Source: Funneliformis mosseae
Taxonomy: Eukaryota; Glomeromycota; Glomeromycetes; Glomerales; Glomeraceae
DNA: 11,141 nucleotides
NCBI GenBank assembly: GCA_910592005.1
Contig: CAJVPP010003637.1
Coordinates: 1-11,141, forward strand
Direction: 5' to 3'
Positions 1 through 7,087 of this stretch are shown one piece after another (within the stretch, counting starts at the first letter, position 1; every line of letters starts with the position of its first letter). Position numbers and translations under genes: made by a program. A model generated the notes under the pieces. The model ran no database searches, was not told where the DNA came from, and worked only from the letters and a program-made list of their open reading frames with translations.

Positions 1-1246
1 CTTACAAGGTTTGCTCAATGCATCTAATGAGCAGATCAATAGGATTATGAACGATATGACAAATCTTAGAAATGATTATCTTCGAAGGGTACAAATAATG
101 GAGCAAGCATGGAGGGATGAAAGACAAGCCTGACAACAAAGAGATGATGAAATCAATAATCTTAGAGATACGGTATGTGAAAATGTTTATGAAAAATGTT
201 AGTGGAAAAAAAGATACACTGCATGTACTCAACAGGCTCAGAATTTAAAAAGATATTATCGTCAAAACAGAAATGATATAGAATTATTAGAATATAATCG
301 AGATTGAGTATATAATCGATATGAAAAATGGAAAGCTAAGGAATTAAATTCTCGACAAATTATTTTGAATTTACAAAATAACCCTCCAGAAAATATGGCT
401 ACCATTCAAAATGTTATGCATACTATTTCCCCAGCACTCACGCAGTTACCTGATTATGATGGTCAAGAGCCTCCAGATGTATACTACTAAAAGCTTAGAA
501 ATATAAATGAAATAGCACGTCCATTAGCTGTCGCCGGTTTTAATGCATAAATAAGAAGCAATATTATGAGAAATAAGATGACCGAAAGATTTACACCTAT
601 TTTAGCAAATGATCCTTATGCAGCAGGTATCCCTCTTATTAATACTGAACTTCTCTTCCTAGCCTAGTTGCGGGAAAGATATAGAGAAGTTATGGTAGGA
701 ACTAATCGAAGTGCTATATTCGCTTTTATTAATGAAAAATTCTTTAAAACAGATACCTCAAATAGTTATGAAAAACGAATCAAACTACTAATACAAGCAA
801 TGCAAGATGCTGATGCCATACTTTATCTATTTAATCATTTGCCTTCTGATTTAGAAATGAGAGTTAGAATTGCTAACCCTGCTACAGTCAATGCATTTTT
901 TACTGAGTTGCGTAATAAATAGCATAAAAGTGCAGGCAAAAGAATACAAGCTTCTACCCAAGTTAGCTTTACTACTCAACCACAAAAAGATTCGTTAGAT
1001 GAAGGGCTTAAAGCAATTGCTTTTATGAAATGGCTTGCAGGAGATTTGCAATATACAGGGCTAGCATCAGATGTTGATATTCTAGATCATTTTATTTATG
1101 ATGATCTTAGTAAAAGACTAGAGCGTAAAACGACTCATGTTAGAAGGAGTTCCTTTTCAGAGTTACAGGTTAGAAATACAAATGCTACAAAGAAAGCTGT
1201 TAGAAAGGTAGTATAAAAAGCACCAGTTAAACGAATTGTTCATCTT

Positions 1247-1288
1247 TGCTCAGTCTGTAGAAAGGCTGGCCATACAAAGATTAATTGT
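1247..1288 (+). other. CCHC zinc knuckle (CX2CX4HX4C)
   Basis: The codons read CSVCRKAGHTKINC, an exact CX2CX4HX4C retroviral-type knuckle with Cys at 1247, Cys at 1256, His at 1271 and Cys at 1286. It lies in the same frame as the Gag-like body, directly after a basic stretch. This is the usual order in Gag nucleocapsid regions, where such knuckles bind single-stranded nucleic acid. Confidence 0.85.
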
Positions 1289-1529
1289 TCTGGAGTTAAG
1301 AGTACTAAAAAGGTTAATTATATATACCAAAATGTTGAGAAAGATCCCATTCCAAAAGGGTCCTCTGATGACTCCGAAGAATCTAAATAGAATACATATT
1401 TGAGGAGGAGGAGGTCGAAGAGCCTGAAATAGAATACATAGTTGAGGAGAAAGTTGAGAAGAATGATGAATGTGTTGATGATGACGAATCTACCCTAAAT
1501 ATCTCTGACCGAAACTGTTATGCTATAAA

Positions 1530-1536
1530 AAAAAAG
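1530..1536 (+). promoter_or_regulatory. candidate -1 slippery heptamer A AAA AAG (or indel site)
   Basis: Inside an A9 run (1527-1535), the upstream acidic frame reads ATA AAA AAA AAG TGA. The heptamer A AAA AAG is in the zero frame and the TGA stop at 1537-1539 follows at once. The -1 frame continues with GTG ATA CAA into a 135-codon open stretch that ends at 1943. A lost A in a former A10 run, or a sequencing error, would give the same picture. Confidence 0.4.
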
Positions 1537-2099
1537 TGATACAAAGTGCAGTACCTATGAAAAAGACTCACAAAAAGGAATCTCCTACTTCCAAATCTCG
1601 TGTTAAAAATACCAAAGAAACACTTCACATGGCTACAGATCAAATGTATCAAATAGCCTTAAAATCTATAATATCATCAGTAGTCCCCCATTACCCTAAA
1701 GAGATTCTTATAGAAATTTCAAAATTTATTAATACAATATATCTCAAATTAGAAAACCATTGCTTGAATACTGTTATGCTAAATGATACAGTTAAAAGAA
1801 GAGAAATAGCATGGGAGGATGTTACAAAAAAAGTACAAGAGGTCTTACTTCCGCTATTACAAGCAATAAATACTAAGCAAAAATCTCTTTTACAAGTTCC
1901 GTCTCCTTTTCAGGAAGAGCAAGTCCTTAAGAAACCGCATTAAGCTGAAATAATGGCAAATAATATTATAGAAAAAGAAACATTGCCAGATAATAACCAC
2001 TCAGGAGGTGGACATACTTTGAATCATGCTATTAAAGCATATGCATAATGTCATTCAGTTGAAAAAAAAAATAGCCAAATATATTGACCCAAGCCTTTA

Positions 2100-2590
2100 G
2101 AAATAAATTTTTTACAAATAAAAGATGCCAACGATGTTGTGACTATTTATTGTAAAATAGGAAGTTTGATAATACCTTACGCAATGATTGATACTGGTTC
2201 TGATTCTTCCATATTTTCGGATAACATTGCTGAACTTGTCAAAGAGCTTTTAGGAATTAAAATTAATAGGAAAAAATTTATAGGCTTAATGGGGTCGCAA
2301 GTCAATCCATATCCATTGGCACTATAGATAATGTTTCCATAACAATTGATTCTAGAGAAAATACAACCTCTATAATAGATGAATTTTCTGTTGTGCCTGC
2401 AAAAAAAGATCAGGATGGAAATGCTAAATTTTTAGTAATTCTTGGAACATAATGGCAGTATCGAGCTGGTTGGGAGCCTTTAATAAAAGGAGAATTTAAG
2501 GTCACATGTAATAGAAAAACTATTACCATCCCTCTATCAGTTCACAAGTCCCAGCGTAATGTCTTCACTATAGGGAAGAAGTCAGAATCC
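2100..2590 (+). other. retropepsin-like aspartic protease domain, frame-broken
   Basis: The catalytic motif AMIDTGSDSS lies at about 2181-2210, with the DTG aspartate codon at 2190. It is preceded by a short strand region (TIYCKIGSLIIPY), as in retroviral-type proteases that work as dimers with one DTG each. The frame ends at TAG 2325-2327. The domain continues in the -1 frame from about 2306 through an alternating strand region to a hydrophobic-hydrophobic-Gly element (VILGT, just before TAA 2450-2452). After that it runs in the same frame to the second A9 run. The frame switch around 2300-2315 has no homopolymer, so there it looks like a plain indel. Confidence 0.7.
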
Positions 2591-2595
2591 ATAAA

Positions 2596-2602
2596 AAAAA
2601 AC
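2596..2602 (+). promoter_or_regulatory. candidate -1 slippery heptamer A AAA AAC (or indel site)
   Basis: In the A9 run 2593-2601 the protease frame reads ATA AAA AAA AAC TAG. A zero-frame A AAA AAC heptamer is followed at once by the stop at 2603-2605. The -1 frame continues CTA GTT GAT and reaches the zinc finger at 2617. A AAA AAC is a well-known retroviral slippery sequence. Loss of one A, or a base-calling error, is the simplest alternative. Confidence 0.4.
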
Positions 2603-2616
2603 TAGTTGATCAGACA

Positions 2617-2688
2617 TGTCAATACTGTAGTAAGGTATTCCCATATCCAGCCAATCTTTAGCAACATTTTTTACGAAAAAATCTATGT
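2617..2688 (+). other. C2HC zinc finger at the polyprotein end
   Basis: The residues fit C-x2-C-x12-H-x6-C (Cys 2617, Cys 2626, His 2665, Cys 2686), with the Phe and Leu spacing of a classical C2H2 finger (CQYCSKVF, then ANL). It is interrupted by TAG at 2659-2661 just before the histidine. After it, two imperfect copies of a short Lys-Pro/Leu-Met-Gln-Ser-Leu motif run to the TAA at 2827-2829. Its link to the protease gene rests on the adjacent -1 frame. Confidence 0.6.
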
Positions 2689-2829
2689 GCAATTGAAAAA
2701 TCCTATGCTAAGCCTATGCAAAGTTTATCTAGACCATGCACAGTTGAGAATTCCCATGTAAAGCTCATGCAAAGTTTGACGCATTTAAAAAAAAATAACC
2801 GAGAGATACTTTACATAATGCCCATTTAA

Positions 2830-3135
2830 TTAAGCCTTACCTAGACACATATCCAAAAAATATATTTTTTTCGTGAAAATGTACACATCTGACTCTATAT
2901 TTATTTCTCCAATAAATTTTAGACCTAGCACTTGTGCACATGCATCTGGCTTCGTATCTTTGCTTAATGCCTTTGTGAACTTGATTCTGGAAATTCCTGT
3001 TAGAACTATTTTTTTCCATATTAGTCTTCTAGCTAAATAGTACCATTGCTTATTAACTAATAAAAGAGGATGTAATTTCTTACCTTCATTTTTTCTATGA
3101 TATTGGAAAATTTTATCGAGAATCTCATTTGGCAT
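2830..3135 (-). CDS. F-box-like protein, possible fusion to the polymerase remnant
   Basis: Starting from the ATG at 3135, the product is about 101 residues. It opens MPNEILDKIFQYH and continues with LLLVNKQWYYLARRLIW, the typical F-box pattern: LPxEIL, a hydrophobic helix, then LVNKxWYxLxxxxLW. In known F-box proteins this binds Skp1 in SCF ubiquitin ligases. The domain sits at residues 1-50; the remaining 50 residues show no leucine-rich repeats, so the protein is far shorter than usual and probably truncated. The same open frame extends without a stop up to 3483, where it encodes polymerase motifs, so a chimeric product is possible. Its stop abuts the stop of the Gag-protease gene tail-to-tail. 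Whether it is expressed alone cannot be decided here. Confidence 0.6.
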   Translation of the reverse strand: MPNEILDKIFQYHRKNEGKKLHPLLLVNKQWYYLARRLIWKKIVLTGISRIKFTKALSKDTKPDACAQVLGLKFIGEINIESDVYIFTKKIYFLDMCLGKA

Positions 3136-4058
3136 TGAGGTTATATAACAGATGGTTGATTTTTTCGAGTTTGTGGGTATAGTCAGAATTATTTCTTTGA
3201 AATTAGTCCACTTTAGATTCATCACATTTTTTATCATCACGATACCTGATTTTGCAATTTTTAGATCACTCTTCCTACCTACATATCTTTCTATCAGCTG
3301 TTCAGTATTTTTATCTAAAATAATAAAACTATCTGTGTGGATACGCTTTACTCGATCTCCTAGAGGTCTAATTTTTTCTGATATAATTTTGCGTCCCTTT
3401 GCTAAAATAAAAGGTGCCATACGCTGATGTGGACCCGGTCTTCGTCCATCTGAGAATAAACGTCCCCAGAGAGATACTAACATGCGTTTAGCGACTTTTT
3501 CTGCCTGACTGCCTTCTTATTTAATCTCTGTAAGATAACTTGCCCATTGATAGAAGACTTTACTTCCGTATGTAAGATGCCTAAATATTAAAGCATTTGG
3601 GCTTTTAGATGATAATTCTATATCAAGACCTAGATTTAACGCTAATTATATATCATAGAGAGTATAATATCCTGCTGAATTATAGCGAAATGACTTTATG
3701 CATTTTTGTTTTGCTGGTTGGTCTCTCATAGTTGTATGATAAATTCTATAACTTAGAATATAGTCGATAGGATCAGTACTAATATGAGTGATTGTTTTAA
3801 ATTCTCCTGATCCTATTGGCCTGGCAACTTCTTTACAATTTCTGACTCATCAGAAATTACTTGACTGGCTAGAGGGTCTATCCATAATAATTCAGAAATA
3901 TTCACATTATCTATACTGAAGTATAGATACTGGTTAATCAGCATCATTGTATTTTTCTTGAGTTTGGCCTTCAGCTCATTTATATTTTTTTTAATCTCGT
4001 CAGAGTTAAGAGGATAAATCCAAAACTTTGAGTCATGACTTGGAATTATTTTTAAAAA
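3136..4058 (-). pseudogene. decayed B-family DNA polymerase (protein-primed type) fragment
   Basis: Two overlapping minus frames make up a palm-domain fragment. The first runs from about 4058 to the TAG at 3815-3813. The second takes over near 3835 and continues to 3136, with TAA stops at 3648 and 3519. Near 3483 the frame reads AKRMLVSLWGRL, which fits motif B of protein-primed polymerases (the K..LxSLYG class, here with Trp for Tyr). At about 3360-3340, KRIHTDSFII fits motif C, whose TD carries a catalytic aspartate. Only about 40 residues separate motifs B and C, which looks short, so an internal deletion is likely. The exonuclease domain and the 5' end are missing. In known systems such polymerases serve linear plasmids, self-synthesising transposons or viruses; this copy cannot be active. 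It runs divergently, with almost no gap, from the gene starting at 4056. Confidence 0.65.
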
Positions 4059-4172
4059 AATATTAATAATCGGAATGCTTCGGAAAAATCAGAAGAAATT
4101 GGTGACTCTGTTAACAATATTAACGATTAGAACGCTTCAGAAAGTTCAGTAGGACTAGGTATGGTCACTGAA
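4059..4172 (+). repeat. 57-nt in-frame tandem repeat, two copies
   Basis: Units 4059-4115 and 4116-4172 each encode 19 residues, starting NINN/D followed by NASE and a Gly-containing end. The CGG at 4071 in unit 1 corresponds to the TAG at 4128 in unit 2. The stop lies inside the repeat and the reading frame is kept. Confidence 0.6.
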
Positions 4173-4731
4173 TTCGTTCAAGGTTTGTTGGTAGAGTTAC
4201 TCTCACCGGACGAACAACTTCAAGATATAAAGTTTTCTTCTTTCAGAACCCTAATTCCTAGATCAATAAGTATCGAGAAACTTGCGGATGCATTCTGCCA
4301 AGTGAATGTTGCAAGAAATAAATCGATCATAGCAAAGCGATCAGAGATTACATTATGATGTTTATTTTCCAAGAAGTTCGAAGATAAGGTTGTGGAGCTT
4401 AGGTCAAGTGATAAGAAACTTGCAGATAGGATAGCAAGATCACAAATTTACGCTGAAATGAAACCATACCTTATGGGCATTTCTGATACATATTTACGTG
4501 TAAGGACCTGTAAGGCAAGAAAAATTAATAAGTTATTTGGGTTTGAATATGATCCTGTAACTTTAAAAAAGATTGATAGTATACTGGGATACATGATTAA
4601 TTGGGTCATCTGTAGCGCTGACAGCATCTCAAGACTCACTAACCCTCAAATCAATTATATTATAGAATAAGTCAAATCGAAAACCACTTTCTCGAACAAT
4701 AAGAATGTAGCTTCTGCGCCCATAACACCTG

Positions 4732-4823
4732 ATGTGTATTTTGAGGAGTCAGAAGAAGAAATGAATGTAGTAACTTCATATCCAGCTAAGACTAATAATG
4801 ATAATGTGTATTTTGAGGAGTCA
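4732..4823 (+). repeat. 20-nt direct repeat encoding VYFEES
   Basis: The same 20 bases, ATGTGTATTTTGAGGAGTCA, occur at 4732-4751 and 4804-4823. They are 72 nt apart, which keeps the frame. Both lie in the acidic tail of copy A and suggest internal duplication of this low-complexity region. Confidence 0.75.
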
Positions 4824-5135
4824 AAAATGAATGAAGTTAATACAGGCGATGATTCTGATTCAAAATGTGATAGTGATTCCGATGTATATTTTAAATCTGA
4901 TGACTCCGACTCTGATGATGAGTATGATCACGAACTTTATGAAAGGCTCACGCGTGAAGAAATGGCAAGAATAGCGGAGTTAGAGAAAAAAGTACCAACT
5001 AAGCCTAAAGGGTCCAAGAGGGACCAAGTAAATGATGCTGATGTCGATTTTGATAAAATAATCATAGAAGTTCTCAAGGAGCATGAGACGTATTTTGATA
5101 ATTCCACACCTCAGTCAGTGATGGTGAACGCCTAG

Positions 5136-5310
5136 GAGAATTATCAAGTGAAATCACATATTTGCATAGACTGAATTATTGTATAGGTTATTTCTGCAGT
5201 GCTCCTATTTTTAGATCTAGACATGTTATTTTTGTATTAATGGAGCTAAGATCTTATGAAATGTCATCGATCAATAAAAAATATTTCGGGGTTATTAATA
5301 AAAAATTTTA
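5136..5310 (+). other. 3' flank of copy A with two AATAAA motifs
   Basis: AATAAA occurs at 5273-5278 and again at 5297-5302, inside near-identical AATAAAAAAT stretches. They lie about 140-165 nt after the TAG of copy A and are plausible polyadenylation signals. A +1 frame stays open from about 5120 to 5313 (near its start it reads GERLGELSSEITYLHRLN), so the tail of copy A may itself have been frameshifted here. Confidence 0.3.
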
Positions 5311-5352
5311 TTGGTAAAATTCTTGCTGAAGAATAGCAATTATTTTTCTCAT

Positions 5353-5589
5353 ATGGGAAGTGATTGGTGTGATTCCTCTGGAATCTACATACTAATTTTT
5401 TATTTAATACAGGGTAATTTAGAAAATCTGGATCGGCTAATTATTAAGCAATATGATTTTCAGAAACTTTCATGTTTTGTGATAATCAACTGCGGAGGAG
5501 ACTTAATTATAAAATACTGGTCACTAGAGGTCTGTTCTAGTAAGAAAAATACAAATCAAAAAATATCTCAAATCGAAATTATTAAATAA
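5353..5589 (+). CDS. doubtful hypothetical ORF
   Basis: From the first ATG at 5353 this gives 78 residues (MGSDWCDSSGIYILIF...) ending in a Lys/Gln/Ile-rich tail at TAA 5587-5589. The frame is open about 40 nt further upstream but without another ATG. It has no recognisable domain and is rich in Ile, Leu and Asn codons that an AT-rich sequence produces by chance. The opposite strand has shorter open stretches of no better quality. I keep it because it is the longest frame in a region without a known gene. Confidence 0.15.
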   Translation: MGSDWCDSSGIYILIFYLIQGNLENLDRLIIKQYDFQKLSCFVIINCGGDLIIKYWSLEVCSSKKNTNQKISQIEIIK

Positions 5590-5719
5590 AATGCTTTTAT
5601 ATACGGATATCTCTGCTTTATTTCACTACTAACAATTTTTTTATCAGCCTTAACCAAGAAATTAACCATCTCTTTCTCTTCTAATGATTGGCCATTAGCC
5701 ATTAAGGCACTTCACATAA

Positions 5720-6240
5720 TGAAGTAGATCTTCTATCTCCGCTTATAAGCGTGGTCTTGAAGATAAAGTTATAGAACTCAATAAAAGTTTTGCCAGAGAA
5801 AATATATTAGAGGCTTTACAAGAGCTATTACCTAGGATGATATAGTTTCGAGAAGCAGGTAGTCTCAGAAGGATCCCATCAGCCAGAGAGATACCCTACC
5901 TAATCAATCCGTTTATAGTCGACCAACACATTCTGAAAAGTATATTTCAAAGGAAGGGATTGCGGAGTAATCAGGTGGCGTAGAAGTAGTATCATCAGCC
6001 TAAGTAATGCCTCTGTACCAGCTGTCATTACTTATTCTCTAATGTTACCGATTGTAACATATTCCATACTTGTTTTACTACTGATTGTGATCATATGGTT
6101 CATGGTTAGGAAATGGTGGAATTCCAGGTTCTTGGATATTATTGCAAATCAAATAATATTTTTTACTACCTTTACTATCAATCAACTAGTGGCCTTCCAG
6201 ATAGCAATGATCTTTTTTTGCATATAGAGCAGATTTGCAT
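5720..6240 (+). pseudogene. shredded module-family remnant (copy B)
   Basis: From about 5723 one frame reads ISAYKRGLEDKVIELNKSFA, then EALQELLP, up to a TAG near 5840. This matches the entry of the module in copy A (FSKKFEDKVVELR, then EMKPYL). After that the likely frame shifts to a Ser/Gln-rich tail-like segment (about 5871-6000, with SVYSRPTHSEKYISKEGIAE) that has TAA stops. It then shifts again near 6000, and a last stretch to about 6235 alternates between two frames. The hydrophobic 61-residue ORF at 6042-6227 overlaps this and is probably not a true membrane protein. At least two frameshifts and four stops make this a dead copy. The similarity is by eye and covers only about 30 residues. 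Confidence 0.4.
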
Positions 6241-6338
6241 ATTATAGATGGGGTAGCAATCTACTTGGTTAAGACATTCCCTATCTATACTGGCATGAAG
6301 GTCTAGGCATGAGGTAGTTCTTTTGAATCAATTTATCA

Positions 6339-6905
6339 CTAAATCAATAACATTATCACGCTTCCATTTGGTAACTTCTTTTGGAGTAGAATGAGCTGAT
6401 CACTTTGTGAAGCAAATGAATCCTTTGAATCGATTCCAGAGGAATCATCTGGAGAATTAGAGACATGAGATGAAAGAACAGGTGCGGTTGAAATGCTTAC
6501 CTCAGAAGATTCAGCTGGCAGATCACGTATACATGAACAATTATTCACGCTGATTAATTTTTGAGATTCATCTGTATTGCTCGTAGAAGATTTGAAGAAG
6601 AAAATTACAATATCCTGAACTTGAGTTTCAGTCAAACTTGAGATTGTGCTTGCACTATAACTAACTGCTTGAATTTTATCTATTCCTATTCTCGTAAATA
6701 GTGTGTAGATTTTTTTGGCTCTAAACATTTTCTGACACAAGTTTACATCAGTAATTTCAGGGAGAAGGACTTTGATCTCATTGTATACCATTGTTCTTGC
6801 TGATTGGTCATCAATATTGTTTACAGACCTGAAGTACCTGATTCGATCTTTATACGCCTTATAGTAACAATACCAGCATAAGATCTCCTTTCGTCTGACT
6901 TTCAT
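6339..6905 (-). CDS. intact module-family protein, unknown function (copy C)
   Basis: This is an intact 188-codon frame with its ATG at 6905-6903, the best complete gene in the window. Residues 5-105 form the module: KEILCWYCYYKAYKDRIRYF, then EIKVLLPEITD, RAKKIYTLF, IGIDKIQAV, SYSASTISSL and a closing VQDIVIFFF. Residues 105-165 are rich in Ser, Thr, Asp and Glu and probably disordered. The end is short and hydrophobic (VIMLLI). It has no signal peptide, zinc site or catalytic motif. Unlike the other copies it lacks an N-terminal partner domain, so it may be a minimal form or may have lost one. Three 10-bp repeats sit 40-70 nt before the ATG. The function is unknown to me; the coiled-coil or helical look of the module suggests protein or nucleic-acid binding (inference). 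Confidence 0.7.
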   Translation of the reverse strand: MKVRRKEILCWYCYYKAYKDRIRYFRSVNNIDDQSARTMVYNEIKVLLPEITDVNLCQKMFRAKKIYTLFTRIGIDKIQAVSYSASTISSLTETQVQDIVIFFFKSSTSNTDESQKLISVNNCSCIRDLPAESSEVSISTAPVLSSHVSNSPDDSSGIDSKDSFASQSDQLILLQKKLPNGSVIMLLI

Positions 6906-6944
6906 TAGAAAAATATGAAATTTATTTCTAACAATAATTTTCGC

Positions 6945-6974
6945 CTAAAATTGGCTAAAATTGGCTAAAATTTG
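6945..6974 (-). repeat. three 10-bp tandem repeats upstream of the intact gene
   Basis: The unit CTAAAATTGG occurs at 6945-6954 and 6955-6964, with a diverged copy at 6965-6974. It lies 40-70 nt before the ATG of copy C, in its presumed 5' leader or core promoter. A separate direct repeat TTTTCAGAAAA follows at 6987-6997 and 7010-7020. A regulatory role is only possible, not shown. Confidence 0.5.
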
Positions 6975-7087
6975 TCAAAGCCTAGTTTTTCAGAAAAATA
7001 CTTAAAATATTTTCAGAAAATTCCTTCTAAAATTCGCTTTATTAATAATATAACTTATAAAAATACATGTATGAAATTTCTATTCTA

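Larger units (their letters stand above)
2..2829 (+). pseudogene. decayed Gag-like / aspartic protease / zinc-finger polyprotein
   Basis: I read this as a retroelement-type or domesticated Gag-protease gene, left-truncated by the window edge. From 2 to 1390 one frame is continuous but carries stops at 131, 200, 305, 488, 548, 665, 920, 1214 and 1388. It begins with a charged coiled-coil-like stretch rich in Gln, Arg and Glu (2-400), followed by a helical Gag-like body (about 410-1000) and a CCHC knuckle (1247-1288). A very acidic linker follows in the next frame (1387-1536), then a Lys-rich and helical segment (1536-1943). The protease comes next (about 2090-2590, DTG at 2190-2198), then a C2HC finger (2617-2688). 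Further stops are at 1941, 2046, 2085, 2325, 2450 and 2659. No reverse transcriptase, integrase or LTR is visible; the next gene downstream is on the opposite strand. Family membership comes from motifs; an exact name is not recognised. Confidence 0.75.
4056..5135 (+). pseudogene. module-family protein with N-terminal repeats and acidic tail (copy A)
   Basis: One frame covers the whole length with stops at TAG 4128, TGA 4356 and TAA 4668, giving about 358 codons. The order is two 19-residue repeats rich in Asn, Ser and Glu (4059-4172), a helical region containing EFVQGLLVELLSPDEQ, then the shared module (about 4340-4670). A Ser/Asp/Glu-rich tail follows, with a VYFEES repeat and a run of Asp-Ser pairs (4734-5135). 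The module reads FEDKVVEL, GISDTYLRVRTCKARKINKLFG, CSADSISRLTNPQINYII. The TGA at 4356 lines up with a Trp in the intact relative at 6339-6905, so it probably arose from TGG. I know the family only as an uncharacterised, expanded fungal group. No catalytic or membrane signature is visible. Confidence 0.7.

Noticed and set aside
2..232. 76-codon minus ORF at the left edge
   Set aside because: Antisense of the coiled-coil-like start of the Gag frame, which continues far beyond it.
2..2829. Complete LTR retrotransposon
   Set aside because: No reverse transcriptase, RNase H, integrase, primer-binding site or LTR pair could be found. Only Gag-like, protease and zinc-finger parts are present.
2837..3019. 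60-codon minus ORF overlapping the F-box gene in another frame
   Set aside because: Same-strand shadow of the F-box frame, Lys/Asn/Arg-rich, with no motif.
3152..3427. 91-codon plus-strand ORF
   Set aside because: It lies wholly opposite the polymerase/F-box frame, whose motifs B and C and F-box are recognisable. It is rich in Phe and Ile, as expected of an antisense shadow.
4448..4639. 63-codon minus ORF
   Set aside because: Antisense shadow of the module in copy A.
6042..6227. 61-codon hydrophobic ORF resembling a membrane protein
   Set aside because: Its hydrophobicity is concentrated in a T-rich strand and an alternative frame over the same bases reads more like a soluble tail. It sits at the end of the decayed copy B. 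Not supported as a gene.
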